A stretch of 63,422 nucleotides of DNA from Candidatus Limivivens intestinipullorum (GTDB taxonomy: Bacteria; Bacillota; Clostridia; Lachnospirales; Lachnospiraceae), in contig DVIQ01000104.1 of assembly GCA_018711185.1 (NCBI GenBank), positions 1-63,422 on the forward strand, written 5' to 3'. Both the position numbers and the translations under genes were made by a program. Shown one piece after another: positions 52,820 through 61,784 of the stretch. Each line of letters starts with the position of its first letter. The first letter of the stretch is position 1. The notes under the pieces were generated by a model that did no database searches, was not told the origin of the DNA, and saw nothing but the letters and a program-made list of their open reading frames with translations.

Positions 52820-53656
52820 TTACGAGTGTAAAATTCCGGTTTCCTTTACACGGAACCAGTAAGTATAAAAATCCTGATAGCCAAGGGAGGTGTAGAGACT
52901 TTTTGCGTAGGTATTTCCCTTTACAACCTGGAGATAGGAGCGGGCAGCTCCTTTTTTTTGCGCCTCCGCGAGAATGGAACTGCATATGGCGCGGGCAAAG
53001 CCTTTGTGCCGGCAGCTCGGGTCCACATAGATGGCGTAAAGTCCCGCATGGCCTCTGTCCAGGATTCCAAGCCCGGAGGCAACGGTGCGGCCATCGATTT
53101 CCGCGAAAGCCACGATGGTTTCCTTTGGAATTGCCTTGAACATGGATGGAACAATTCTGCGCAGTGTAGGATTTGTTGTTCCGTTTAAGCGGAACAGAGA
53201 AGAAATCCATTCATCCGTAATCCGGTCCCGGAGCTGTATAATAATGTCGTTTGAGAAACAGATACAGGAGGGCAGGCCGGAATTGCGGCCATAATATTCG
53301 TATTCCACGGAAAGCGGATCTTCCAGGCGCATTTTTTTCATATCCATGGTCATAACTTCCGTAGTATGCTGGATTTCATAGCCTTTCTCTGCCAGAAGGC
53401 GGTCAAAGGAAGGATCCAGCAGGGGATTGATTTTGAAAATAGCCGGCGTGTGATAGTTGGCATACATGGCTTCGCAGTAGGCGATTTTTTCTTCAATGGG
53501 AATCTGTGACGCGCCGACTTGCTCCACGCTGTTTGTACGATGGGTATAGTTATGGGAAAAACGAATGAGCCAGCCGTCATAGAGCTCGATTTTATGGGAG
53601 GGCCAGGCATTCAGAGAAATTTCCTCAAGCAGTTTCATATAAGATTCGCGATTCAT
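52820..53656 (-). CDS. GNAT-family N-acetyltransferase
   Basis: 278 residues; start 53656 set by AAAGGAG. N-terminal part of unknown fold (about 1-140). GNAT domain in the C-terminal half with LYAIYVDPSCRHKGFARAI (acetyl-CoA binding, near 215-233) and YLQVVKGNTYAKSLYTSLGY. The substrate cannot be told. 39 bases upstream of the methyltransferase gene and in the same direction. Confidence 0.85.
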   Translation of the reverse strand: MNRESYMKLLEEISLNAWPSHKIELYDGWLIRFSHNYTHRTNSVEQVGASQIPIEEKIAYCEAMYANYHTPAIFKINPLLDPSFDRLLAEKGYEIQHTTEVMTMDMKKMRLEDPLSVEYEYYGRNSGLPSCICFSNDIIIQLRDRITDEWISSLFRLNGTTNPTLRRIVPSMFKAIPKETIVAFAEIDGRTVASGLGILDRGHAGLYAIYVDPSCRHKGFARAICSSILAEAQKKGAARSYLQVVKGNTYAKSLYTSLGYQDFYTYWFRVKETGILHS

Positions 53657-53739
53657 GGAACTCCTTTCCGCAGACAGGGTACTGCCGTACACATGGTTTA
53701 TTATAGTCGATAATATTTTTCTTTGCAATCCTGTTATTC

Positions 53740-53776
53740 GCAGGTAACAGTTCGGCTCTGCTGAACCGTTACCTGC
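53740..53776. repeat. Palindromic intergenic repeat, family A copy (extended)
   Basis: GCAGGTAACAGTTCGGC ... GCTGAACCGTTACCTGC: the longest copy, with 17-base arms including two mismatches. Confidence 0.8.
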
Positions 53777-53818
53777 AAAATCCGTTTAAAATCACCTGAG
53801 GCGATGGGATGCTTGCTC

Positions 53819-53847
53819 TTGACCGCCGCAGGGGAATGGTATAGAAT
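53819..53847 (+). promoter_or_regulatory. SigmaA-type promoter of the aminopeptidase gene
   Basis: TTGACC, 17 bases, TAGAAT. About 183 bases before the start. A second hairpin lies in between at 53887. Confidence 0.65.
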
Positions 53848-53886
53848 GAGGGTATCGCAGGAACTTTCAGGTTACGATTCACAGCA

Positions 53887-53911
53887 GCCGCAAACACCTG
53901 CTGTTTGCGGC
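53887..53911. repeat. Hairpin in the aminopeptidase leader
   Basis: GCCGCAAACA / TGTTTGCGGC, a perfect 10-bp stem with a 5-base loop, followed by GTAAGAA, the same tail as in repeat family B. Confidence 0.7.
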
Positions 53912-54029
53912 GTAAGAAGATGAGCAACATTTTCAAAATTGCCGGAAAAGCCCAGGGCTTAACCGGTTTTTCCTAACCGGAAGAAGGCTTGAAAGCTGCG
54001 AAATTTGAAACAGGAGATTGATTGTACGT

Positions 54030-55409
54030 ATGGAGCGAAAAAATGTATGGCTGAAGTATGATGAGGCAGAAAAGAAAGCAGTCTATGACTTTGGAGAGGA
54101 GTACAGGATTTTTCTGTCAGAATGCAAGACAGAGCGGGAATGCGTGACCCGTATGCGTGCGCAGGCAGAGGAAAAGGGCTATGAAGATCTGGAAAAGATC
54201 CTTGCTGAAGGAAGAACCTTAAGGCCCGGGGATAAAGTATACGCCTGCTGTATGGGGAAAATGATTGCGATGTTCCATATGGGAACCGAGCCGATGGAAA
54301 AAGGAATGGCTATTTTGGGCGCCCATATCGATTCTCCCCGTTTGGATATTAAGCAGATTCCCTTGTATGAGGACACGGAGATGGCGCTTTTGGATACACA
54401 TTATTACGGCGGCGTGAAAAAGTATCAGTGGGTAGCACTGCCGCTGGCGCTGCACGGCGTTGTGGTGAAAAAGAACGGCCAGAAGGTGGAGATCAACCTT
54501 GGAGAGGCTCCCACGGATCCGGTAGTGGGTATTTCCGATCTTCTGCCCCATCTGGCACATGATCAGATGGCCAAAAACGCGGAAAAGGTCATCGACGGAG
54601 AAAACCTGAACATCCTTGTGGGAAGCATCCCTCTGGCTGGCGAGGAAAAAGAGCCGGTAAAGAAGTATATTCTCAAACTCTTGGAAGAAAAGTACGGAAT
54701 CGAAGAGGCGGACTTTATTTCCGCGGAGCTTGAGGCGGTACCGGCAGGACCTGCCAGAGATTACGGACTGGATTCCAGTATGATCCTTGGATACGGCCAT
54801 GACGACCGGGTATGCGCCTATACCTCTTTCAGGGCAATGCTGGACATGGAAGCGCCAAAGAGAACCTGCGTATGCCTGCTGGTAGACAAAGAGGAGATCG
54901 GCAGCGTCGGCGCTACAGGTATGCATTCGAAGTTCTTTGAAAATATGGTAGCGGAAGTGATGAACTGCGCGGGACAGTACAGCGAGCTTGGCGTGCGCAG
55001 AGCGCTTCAGCATTCCAAGATGCTTTCATCGGATGTCAGCGCGGCTTACGACCCGAACTATCCGGAGGTTATGGAGAAGAACAACGCGGCCTATATGAGC
55101 AATGGCCTTTGTTTTAACAAATATACCGGATCCAGAGGAAAAAGCGGTTCGAACGATGCCAATCCGGAGTATATGGCTGAGATTCGCCAGGTTCTGGATG
55201 AGGCCGGTGTGGCATGGCAGACAAGTGAGCTTGGAAAAGTAGATCAGGGCGGCGGCGGAACCATCGCTTACATTATGGCCAATTATGGAATGGAGGTGAT
55301 CGACTGCGGCGTTGCGGTGCAGAACATGCACGCGCCCTGGGAGGTTGCCGGAAAGGCAGATGTCTATGAGGCTTACCGGGGATACGGCGCGTTTCTAAAG
55401 GGGATCTGA
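54030..55409 (+). CDS. M18-family aminopeptidase
   Basis: 459 residues; start ATG 54030 with CAGGAG at 54011-54016 (a TTG at 54018 is too close). Cytosolic zinc aminopeptidase of the aspartyl-aminopeptidase type. Metal ligands seen in GAHIDSPRLD, LDSSMILGYGHDDR, DKEEIGSVGATG and QNMHAPWEVAGKAD. It trims acidic or neutral N-terminal residues from peptides (family knowledge). Stands alone with its own promoter. Confidence 0.93.
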   Translation: MERKNVWLKYDEAEKKAVYDFGEEYRIFLSECKTERECVTRMRAQAEEKGYEDLEKILAEGRTLRPGDKVYACCMGKMIAMFHMGTEPMEKGMAILGAHIDSPRLDIKQIPLYEDTEMALLDTHYYGGVKKYQWVALPLALHGVVVKKNGQKVEINLGEAPTDPVVGISDLLPHLAHDQMAKNAEKVIDGENLNILVGSIPLAGEEKEPVKKYILKLLEEKYGIEEADFISAELEAVPAGPARDYGLDSSMILGYGHDDRVCAYTSFRAMLDMEAPKRTCVCLLVDKEEIGSVGATGMHSKFFENMVAEVMNCAGQYSELGVRRALQHSKMLSSDVSAAYDPNYPEVMEKNNAAYMSNGLCFNKYTGSRGKSGSNDANPEYMAEIRQVLDEAGVAWQTSELGKVDQGGGGTIAYIMANYGMEVIDCGVAVQNMHAPWEVAGKADVYEAYRGYGAFLKGI

Positions 55410-55433
55410 TTGAAATGGATTTCTGCGGCTGCG

Positions 55434-55450
55434 GTTCAGAAAGGCTGAAC
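55434..55450. repeat. Short palindrome related to repeat family A
   Basis: GTTCAG AAAGG CTGAAC followed by TGTGAC. It shares the GTTCAG/CTGAAC core of the A unit, just after the aminopeptidase stop. Confidence 0.45.
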
Positions 55451-55481
55451 TGTGACATCTGATTTAAGAAAGAGGTGTGTT

Positions 55482-57071
55482 ATGGAAAAGAAAAGAAATG
55501 TTTTATGGTTAGCGGTATTCGTTATGCTTTTTGCGGCGGGAGCCTTTGGGAAAAATACGAAGGCTTTCGCGGCTTCGCAGATTGCAATGACGGAGAGCTG
55601 GAATTGGAGCAGTCTTTCCAGCTCGGAGGACCGGAAAGAATATATACTGTCCGTTCCAGCATCCGGCGATGTGACGATTAAGCTGATGGGATATTTTTAC
55701 GGGGCCAAGATGAGCTTGTATAATTCAGACTACTCCAAAAGCTACTATTCGTATGTTTATGCCAGCGGCAGCAGCAGTTCGCCGATTACCGTTACAAGGG
55801 AGCTGACGCTTAGAAAAGGAACCTATCGCCTGGTTGTGGATTCCGGCACATATGACAGCTGCGGAAAATTTGGCGTTTCTGTCGGTTATGAGGATTTTAA
55901 GGCAAATGAAACGGAACCCAATGACTATGATCACGCTACTTATCTTAATTTTGATAAGACGGTGACAGGCGCGCTGGATGCGGATGACGAGGATGACTGG
56001 TATCGGTTTAAGGTTTCGGCAAGCGGCACCTATGTGATTACCTTGAAAGGATATTTTTCCGGGCCGATGATGAATCTGCACAATAGCGATCTTTCTGAGA
56101 CATTTTATTCTTATGAGTACGCAGAGGGAAAACCGGGTTCTCCAAGAACGGTAAAAAAGGAAGTTGTTTTGGAAAAGGGAACCTACTATATTAAAGTTTT
56201 CCCTGGAAACTCAAACGGCGGAAAATATATGCTAAAGGTGTCGGATCCGAAAAAAATCTCTTCCATAAAGCTGAGCGCCTCTAAAAAAACCATAACGGAC
56301 GGCAGCAGCTTCCGCCTGAAAGCTGCTGTGAAGCCTTCGGATGCCTATAACAAAAAGGTGACCTGGACCAGCAGCAACGAAAAGGTTGCGGGTGTTGACA
56401 GCAATGGCCGGGTGACGGCGTACAGTACCGGCTCTGTAAGGATTACGGCGACTGCAGCGGACGGCAGTGGGGTAAAGGCTTCCTGTGTAGTCTATGTGAA
56501 GCCTAAAGCGGTGTCTGGCCTGCGCGTAACAAAGACCAGCTACAACGCGGTCAGACTGAGCTGGTATTCGAACAGCAAAGTAAACGGATACCGTGTCTGC
56601 GTCTACGATAAAAAGGCGAAGAAGTATAAGGTAAAAAAGACAGTGAAGGGCACAACGGCTACGATTACCGGACTGAAGGCTTCGACTTCTTACCAGTTTG
56701 GCGTAATTCCTTATGTTAAAAAGAATAACCTGACCGGGAAAACGGCAAGCATTAAGACTGTCACAGCGCCCAAAAGCACAAAGATAACCGGAAAGAAAAA
56801 GACGGGCAGCAGGACTTCCTGGTATACTTCCTACGTAACGATGAAACTTAGCTGGAAGAAATCCTCCGGAGCTTCCGGATATGACCTTTTGTATTCTTCT
56901 TCTAAGAACGGTTATTACTATACATGGAAGAGCGGCATCCGCTCTACGTCCTGTAAAGTGGAGCGGACAAAGGGGATCAGCACATACTTTAAGGTTCGCC
57001 CCTATAAAACCTATAACGGAACCAAGTATTATGGAGCGGCGTCAAAAGCAGTGAAAGTAACCTTCCGGTAA
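55482..57071 (+). CDS. Secreted protein with PPC-like, Big2 and Fn3 domains (paralogue of 1865-3523)
   Basis: 529 residues; start 55482 set by GAGGTG upstream. Signal peptide about 1-30 (AFA). Two PPC-like beta domains (about 32-145 and 145-258, with EPNDYDHATYLNFDKTV and GTYYIKVFPGNSNGGKY). A Big2 domain (about 262-345, with KLSASKKTITDGSSFRLKA) and two Fn3-like domains (about 350-430 and 440-528). The same order as the protein at 1865-3523. No cell-wall anchor is seen. Its stop TAA is followed in the same frame by an open stretch to 57398. Confidence 0.85.
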   Translation: MEKKRNVLWLAVFVMLFAAGAFGKNTKAFAASQIAMTESWNWSSLSSSEDRKEYILSVPASGDVTIKLMGYFYGAKMSLYNSDYSKSYYSYVYASGSSSSPITVTRELTLRKGTYRLVVDSGTYDSCGKFGVSVGYEDFKANETEPNDYDHATYLNFDKTVTGALDADDEDDWYRFKVSASGTYVITLKGYFSGPMMNLHNSDLSETFYSYEYAEGKPGSPRTVKKEVVLEKGTYYIKVFPGNSNGGKYMLKVSDPKKISSIKLSASKKTITDGSSFRLKAAVKPSDAYNKKVTWTSSNEKVAGVDSNGRVTAYSTGSVRITATAADGSGVKASCVVYVKPKAVSGLRVTKTSYNAVRLSWYSNSKVNGYRVCVYDKKAKKYKVKKTVKGTTATITGLKASTSYQFGVIPYVKKNNLTGKTASIKTVTAPKSTKITGKKKTGSRTSWYTSYVTMKLSWKKSSGASGYDLLYSSSKNGYYYTWKSGIRSTSCKVERTKGISTYFKVRPYKTYNGTKYYGAASKAVKVTFR

Positions 57072-57398
57072 AACGTCCATACAGCAGACAAAAACAGAGA
57101 CAGAAAAGAAGGCAGGGCCGGAGAATTTGCCGGTGTGACAGCGAAAGCAGGCTCTTCTTTAGAAATTCCTGAAAAGATTAAAGTAGACGGGGCGAAGGGC
57201 GCCTTTGCGCGGGCGCAGAGCCTGCGGAGCATTCGGATTAAATCCACAAAAATGACCTCCGGAAGCATTGCCCGGGGAGCGTTTTCCGGAACCTATAAAA
57301 AACTGCAGATCATCATTCCAAAAAGGAAAAAATCACTCTATAAATCTTGGCTTTATAAGGCGGGGGTATCAAAAAACGCAAAGTTTGTACTGAAGTAA
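57072..57398 (+). pseudogene. C-terminal remnant of a BspA-like leucine-rich-repeat protein
   Basis: An open stretch of about 108 codons directly after the stop of the previous gene, in the same frame and without further stops. From 57135 it encodes LRSIRIKSTKMTSGSIARGAFSG-type LRR_5 sequence (positions ~30-53 of the remnant) and a typical basic C-terminus, VSKNAKFVLK. No start with ribosome site and no signal peptide. It is probably the decayed end of a surface LRR protein; a read-through tail of the previous gene is the alternative. Confidence 0.6.
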
Positions 57399-57466
57399 TA
57401 CAGCAGTTTAGATTAAATAAATTTTGAAGGAAATCGTTCAGTACGGCCGGATTGTTGTGAAATAAT

Positions 57467-57508
57467 GCCGAAGGAGGCGGCCCCTGCGCAGGGGCCGCCT
57501 CCTTCGGC
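57467..57508. terminator. Perfect 42-bp palindrome between convergent genes
   Basis: GCCGAAGGAGGCGGCCCCTG and its exact reverse complement, 21 bases per arm with no loop bases. T-runs are absent on both sides. It may end transcription from both directions, or it may be a cruciform or protein site. Confidence 0.6.
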
Positions 57509-57535
57509 AAGCGCGGAGAATTTGGGCGCAAACCT

Positions 57536-58372
57536 TTACAGCGGTGTGGAACGGTAATAATCCGAAGCCGGGCTCCTGCCGGCAAGGAGGGTGAAAAGCG
57601 CCTGAAACTGCTGTTCCATACGTGTATTGTGTTCTTTCTGCATAACATAAAATTCTTCGGTCAGAGAATAGTTCCTGTCTATGGAAACCTTCACCTCCGC
57701 CATATCGGTTTTAAGCTCAGCGACGTCAGCCTTTACTTCAACCATATCGGTTTTAAGCTCAGCGACGTCAGCTTTTACTTCAACCATATCGGTTTTGAGC
57801 TCAGCGACATCGGCTTTCACCTCAACCATATCGGTTTTGAGTTCGGCGACATCGGTTTTGAGAACCGAAACATCAGCTTTCACCTCAACCATATCGGTTT
57901 TAAGCTCAGCGACATCGGCTTTCACTTCAACCATATCGGTTTTAAGCTCAGCGACATCAGCTTTCACCTCAACCATGTCGGTTTTGAGTTCGGCGACATC
58001 GGTTTTGAGAACCGAAACATCGGCTTTTACCTCAACCATATCGGTTTTAAGCTCAGCGACATCGGTTTTGAGAACCGAAACATCGGCTTTCACCTCAACC
58101 ATATCGGTTTTGAGTTCGGCGACATCGGTTTTGAGAACTGAGACATCCTGCTTCACTTCAACCATCTCGGTTTTGAGTTCGGCAACATCAATTTTTAAAT
58201 CGGATATGTCCCCTTTGACGGTTATCATATCCTGCTTCAGATAGGTAACATCTACCTTCAGCATAGCGACGTCGGTCTTGACTGCGGTCATGTCATCCTG
58301 AAGACGGTCGATTTTTTCGTTCATCGGAGTCAGCAGTTTGGCAATTTCCAGTAAATCGGTCTGATCGAGCAT
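57536..58372 (-). CDS. Heptad-repeat coiled-coil protein
   Basis: 278 residues. From about residue 30 to 232 the protein is a near-continuous heptad pattern (VAELKTD, MVEVKAD, VSVLKTD) with hydrophobic residues at fixed positions and Lys/Asp at the others, so a long parallel coiled coil is likely. Ends are not repeated: MLDQTDLLEIAKLLTPMNEK at the start and NYSLTEEFYVMQKEHNTRMEQ near the end. No signal peptide or membrane segment. AAAGGAG ribosome site. The repeat DNA is almost identical between units, which points to recent expansion. Function unknown; XhlA-like or structural scaffolds have similar patterns. Confidence 0.8.
   Translation of the reverse strand: MLDQTDLLEIAKLLTPMNEKIDRLQDDMTAVKTDVAMLKVDVTYLKQDMITVKGDISDLKIDVAELKTEMVEVKQDVSVLKTDVAELKTDMVEVKADVSVLKTDVAELKTDMVEVKADVSVLKTDVAELKTDMVEVKADVAELKTDMVEVKADVAELKTDMVEVKADVSVLKTDVAELKTDMVEVKADVAELKTDMVEVKADVAELKTDMVEVKADVAELKTDMAEVKVSIDRNYSLTEEFYVMQKEHNTRMEQQFQALFTLLAGRSPASDYYRSTPL
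57690..58185 (-). repeat. In-frame tandem repeat of 21/42 bp inside the coiled-coil gene
   Basis: Repeating 42-base units (two heptads) that differ by only a few bases, so the unit number may change by slippage or recombination without losing frame. Confidence 0.85.
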
Positions 58373-58546
58373 GATAAAACTCCTTTCATATATTTGCTAA
58401 GTGTATAATAGCATATGTTACGCAAAAAGTCCGCACAAATATTATTAAGCTTTATAGATAAAAAGAGATATAGAAACAGGATATGTGGCATATAAGCAGA
58501 CCTGGATGAACCGCTGCAAAAAAACGCAAAAAAATGAAAAAAGGGC

Positions 58547-58575
58547 TTGCATTTACCGGGATTTTCCGATATAAT
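58547..58575 (+). promoter_or_regulatory. SigmaA-type promoter of the S10 operon
   Basis: TTGCAT, 17 bases, TATAAT. About 250 bases before the rpsJ start, leaving a long leader. Nothing else is recognised in 58373-58546. Confidence 0.8.
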
Positions 58576-58584
58576 AACCCGTGT

Positions 58585-58827
58585 TGTGACCTTGATAGCG
58601 TTGAAACGTGAGGTTGCTGCGGCCAAAAACAGGCGCGCAGGTTTTCCGTGGAGCGAATGTCAAGTTATGAAAACTGGCGACAAGTCACTGTACAGATAAT
58701 AACTGCCTGCCAAAGAGCAGGAACAACGTGTGTCCGCATACAGGATGCGATACACACGGGAGAGTGTGTACAGTCACCGCTTGTCGTACTACTTAAAAAA
58801 GAGTGCGAATAGGAGGCGACTTTTTTT
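58585..58827 (+). ncRNA. Structured leader RNA of the S10 operon (candidate autoregulator)
   Basis: The leader can form a branched fold. Closing stem GACAAG (58679) with CTTGTC (58780-58785) and ACTGTACA (58687-58694) with TGTACAGT (58767-58774). Inside it are two hairpins: CCTGC/GCAGG (58706-58721) and CGTGTGT/ACACACG with CGCAT/ATGCG (58727-58758). In many bacteria the S10 operon is controlled by a ribosomal protein binding its leader; which protein would bind here is not known. No intrinsic terminator is seen in the leader. Confidence 0.6.
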
Positions 58828-59139
58828 ATGGCAAGTCAAGTAATGAGAATCACCTTAAAGGCATATGACCATCAGCTGGTGGATGCATCTGCGAAGAAAA
58901 TCATCGAAACTGTAAAGAAAAACGGATCCAAGGTGAGCGGACCGGTACCCCTTCCCACAAAGAAAGAGGTTGTTACGATTCTGAGAGCCGTTCATAAGTA
59001 TAAGGATTCCAGAGAGCAGTTTGAGCAGAGAACCCACAAAAGACTGATTGACATCATTACTCCGACCCAGAAGACAGTAGACGCGCTGTCCAGACTGGAA
59101 ATGCCCGCTGGCGTATACATCGACATCAAGATGAAATAA
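58828..59139 (+). CDS. rpsJ: 30S ribosomal protein S10
   Basis: 103 residues, full length. Conserved [20 protein letters not shown] and [23 protein letters not shown]. First gene of the S10 operon. S10 also works as NusE in antitermination. AGGAGG at 58811-58816. The 143 bases to the next gene hold no gene; I see no clear hairpin there. Confidence 0.98.
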   Translation: MASQVMRITLKAYDHQLVDASAKKIIETVKKNGSKVSGPVPLPTKKEVVTILRAVHKYKDSREQFEQRTHKRLIDIITPTQKTVDALSRLEMPAGVYIDIKMK

Positions 59140-59282
59140 GCCTGGCATTTCAGAATCAAACAAGGTGAAAGCAAATCCTAAAAGGTTGATATAGAAGCAA
59201 CGTCAGTTCCACTTATATTGACTGTTTGACTAGGATGATTGCTGAAAAAGTAATCCGCTGTAGAAGAACAGGAGGTAAAACA

Positions 59283-59918
59283 ATGAAGAAAGCGATTTTA
59301 GCAACAAAAATCGGAATGACTCAGATCTTCAATGAGGATGGTACCCTGATCCCGGTTACCGTACTTCAGGCAGGTCCCTGCGTTGTGACCCAGATCAAGA
59401 CCGTTGAGAATGACGGTTATGAGGCAGTTCAGGTCGGCTTTGGTGAGAAGAAGGAAAAGCTTGTGAACAAGCCGATGAAGGGCTTATTTGACAAGGCCGG
59501 CGTAAGCTGCAAGAGATTCGTCAGAGAGTTTAAGTTCGAGAACACGGCTGAATATTCCGTGGCACAGGAAATCAAGGCAGACATCTTCGCCGCAGGCGAC
59601 AAGGTAGACGCTTCCGCGATTTCCAAGGGAAAAGGTTTCCAGGGTGCAATTAAGAGACACGGCCAGCACAGAGGTCCCATGGCTCATGGTTCTAAGTTCC
59701 ATCGTCATCAGGGTTCCAACGGTGCATGCTCTGATCCCAGCAAGGTATTCAAGGGCAAGGGAATGCCGGGCCACATGGGCGCGAAGAAAGTGACCATCCA
59801 GAATCTTGAAGTAATAAGAGTGGACGCAGAAAACAATCTTCTCTTAGTAAAGGGTGCCGTACCGGGACCGAAGAAGGCTCTGGTAACCATCAAAGAGACC
59901 GTTAAATCCGGCAAGTAA
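59283..59918 (+). CDS. rplC: 50S ribosomal protein L3
   Basis: 211 residues; start 59283 set by GGAGG at 59271-59275, not the in-frame upstream ATG at 59226. Conserved [33 protein letters not shown]-type loop ([19 protein letters not shown]) and [11 protein letters not shown]. Binds 23S rRNA near the peptidyl transferase centre. Confidence 0.98.
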   Translation: MKKAILATKIGMTQIFNEDGTLIPVTVLQAGPCVVTQIKTVENDGYEAVQVGFGEKKEKLVNKPMKGLFDKAGVSCKRFVREFKFENTAEYSVAQEIKADIFAAGDKVDASAISKGKGFQGAIKRHGQHRGPMAHGSKFHRHQGSNGACSDPSKVFKGKGMPGHMGAKKVTIQNLEVIRVDAENNLLLVKGAVPGPKKALVTIKETVKSGK

Positions 59919-59948
59919 GGTACCGTTTAAGAAAGGAGGAACACACAG

Positions 59949-60569
59949 ATGGCAAACGTATCTGTTTTAAATATGGAAGGCAAAGAGGTTGGCACAATCG
60001 AGCTGAGCGATGCGGTGTTTGGCGTTGAAGTGAACGAGCATCTGCTTCATATGGCTGTTGTGAACCAGCTCGCAAACAATCGTCAGGGTACTCAGAAGGC
60101 CAAGACCCGTTCCGAAGTATCCGGCGGCGGAAAGAAGCCCTGGAGACAGAAGGGAACCGGTCACGCAAGACAGGGTTCAACGAGAGCTCCCCAGTGGACA
60201 GGCGGCGGTATGGTATTCGCTCCGGTGCCGAGAAGCTACAGCATGAAGATGAACCGCAAGGAAAAGAGAGCGGCTCTGAAGTCCGCTCTGACCAGCAGAG
60301 TTCAGGAGAACAAGCTGATCGTTCTTGACGAGCTGAAGCTTGGCGAGATCAAGACAAAGGCTATGGCCGGCGTGCTGAAGAACCTGAACGTAAACAAGGC
60401 GCTGGTTGTTCTGAAGGACAACGACGCGAACGTGGTTATGTCCGCGAGAAACATCCCGGATGTTAAGACCGCCCTTACAAACACGATTAATGTATACGAT
60501 ATTCTGAAATATAACACAGTGGTTGTTACGAAGGACGCTGTGGCAGCGATCGAGGAGGTGTACGCATAA
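59949..60569 (+). CDS. rplD: 50S ribosomal protein L4
   Basis: 206 residues. Conserved [20 protein letters not shown] and [12 protein letters not shown] in the loop that lines the exit tunnel. In E. coli L4 is the autoregulator of this operon. AAAGGAGGAA upstream. Its stop overlaps the L23 start by 1 base. Confidence 0.98.
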   Translation: MANVSVLNMEGKEVGTIELSDAVFGVEVNEHLLHMAVVNQLANNRQGTQKAKTRSEVSGGGKKPWRQKGTGHARQGSTRAPQWTGGGMVFAPVPRSYSMKMNRKEKRAALKSALTSRVQENKLIVLDELKLGEIKTKAMAGVLKNLNVNKALVVLKDNDANVVMSARNIPDVKTALTNTINVYDILKYNTVVVTKDAVAAIEEVYA

Positions 60570-60868
60570 TGGCAGCAATCCAGTACTACGACGTAATCCT
60601 GAAACCGGTGATTACCGAGAAGAGCATGAACGCTATGGCGGAAAAGAAATACACTTTCTATGTGCATACCGAGGCAAACAAGAGCCAGATCAAAGAGGCT
60701 GTTGAGAAAATGTTCGAGGGTACAAAGGTAAAGAGCGTAAGCACCATGAACCTTGAAGGCAAGAAGCGCAGACGCGGTATGACCGTTGGAAAGACCGCTA
60801 AGTCCAAAAAGGCAATCGTTGCCCTGACCGAGGACAGCAAGGAAATCGAGATTTTCGAAGGCCTGTAA
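60569..60868 (+). CDS. rplW: 50S ribosomal protein L23
   Basis: 99 residues. Conserved [35 protein letters not shown] and the basic loop GKKRRRGM. Sits at the tunnel exit and binds trigger factor and SRP. Start overlaps the L4 stop (TAATG). Confidence 0.97.
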   Translation: MAAIQYYDVILKPVITEKSMNAMAEKKYTFYVHTEANKSQIKEAVEKMFEGTKVKSVSTMNLEGKKRRRGMTVGKTAKSKKAIVALTEDSKEIEIFEGL

Positions 60869-60941
60869 AATGTCCCATCTCCCAAAGCGGGAGCCTATGC
60901 GCATAAAAGCGCGATAATAAATACCTGAAAGGAGAAACATC

Positions 60942-61784
60942 ATGGGAATTAAAACCTATAACCCATATACACCGTCCAGAAGACATATGACTGGTTCTGA
61001 TTTCTCTGAAATCACCAAGTTCGAGCCGGAAAAGAAGCTTCTGGTATCCCTGAAGAAAAACTCCGGCCGCAATAACCAGGGTAAAATCACTGTAAGACAT
61101 CACGGCGGCGGAACAAGAAGACAGTACAGACTCATCGATTTCAAGAGAAGAAAAGACGGAATCCCCGCTACGGTAATCGGAATCGAGTACGATCCCAACA
61201 GAAGCGCGAACATCGCCCTGATCTGCTACGCAGACGGCGAGAAGGCATACATCCTGGCTCCGGAAGGACTGAAGGATGGCATGAAGGTTATGAACGGACC
61301 GGAAGCGGAAGTTCGTGTAGGCAACTGCCTGCCGCTGTCTGAGATCCCGGTTGGTACCATGATCCACAACATCGAGCTGTATCCCGGAAGAGGCGGCCAG
61401 CTGGTACGCTCCGCAGGAAACAGCGCACAGCTCATGGCGAAGGAAGGCAAATACGTTACCTTACGTCTGCCCTCCGGCGAGATGAGAATGGTTCCTATGA
61501 ATTGCCGTGCTACGGTAGGCGTAATCGGAAACGCTGAGCACAACCTGATCAACGTAGGTAAGGCGGGAAGAAAGCGCCATATGGGTATCCGCCCGACTGT
61601 CCGCGGTTCTGTTATGAACCCGAATGACCATCCCCACGGAGGTGGAGAAGGTAAGACAGGTATCGGTCGTCCCGGTCCTTCCACTCCCTGGGGCAAGCCT
61701 GCTCTTGGCCTTAAGACCAGAAAGAAGAACAAGAAGTCGAATAAGATGATCGTAAGAAGACGCGACGGAAAAGCTGTCAACTAA
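60942..61784 (+). CDS. rplB: 50S ribosomal protein L2
   Basis: 280 residues. Conserved [18 protein letters not shown], the [19 protein letters not shown] segment, and C-terminal [20 protein letters not shown] with [15 protein letters not shown]. Essential for subunit joining. AAGGAG at 60927-60933. Confidence 0.98.
   Translation: MGIKTYNPYTPSRRHMTGSDFSEITKFEPEKKLLVSLKKNSGRNNQGKITVRHHGGGTRRQYRLIDFKRRKDGIPATVIGIEYDPNRSANIALICYADGEKAYILAPEGLKDGMKVMNGPEAEVRVGNCLPLSEIPVGTMIHNIELYPGRGGQLVRSAGNSAQLMAKEGKYVTLRLPSGEMRMVPMNCRATVGVIGNAEHNLINVGKAGRKRHMGIRPTVRGSVMNPNDHPHGGGEGKTGIGRPGPSTPWGKPALGLKTRKKNKKSNKMIVRRRDGKAVN

Noticed and set aside
57690-58185. CRISPR-like array
   Set aside because: Repeats are contiguous, in-frame and without unique spacers. 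They code heptads, and no cas genes are near.
57629-58244. Plus-strand open frames of 170-187 codons with regular repeats
   Set aside because: They are the reverse readings of the heptad-repeat gene. The minus-strand frame has a ribosome site and true coiled-coil pattern.
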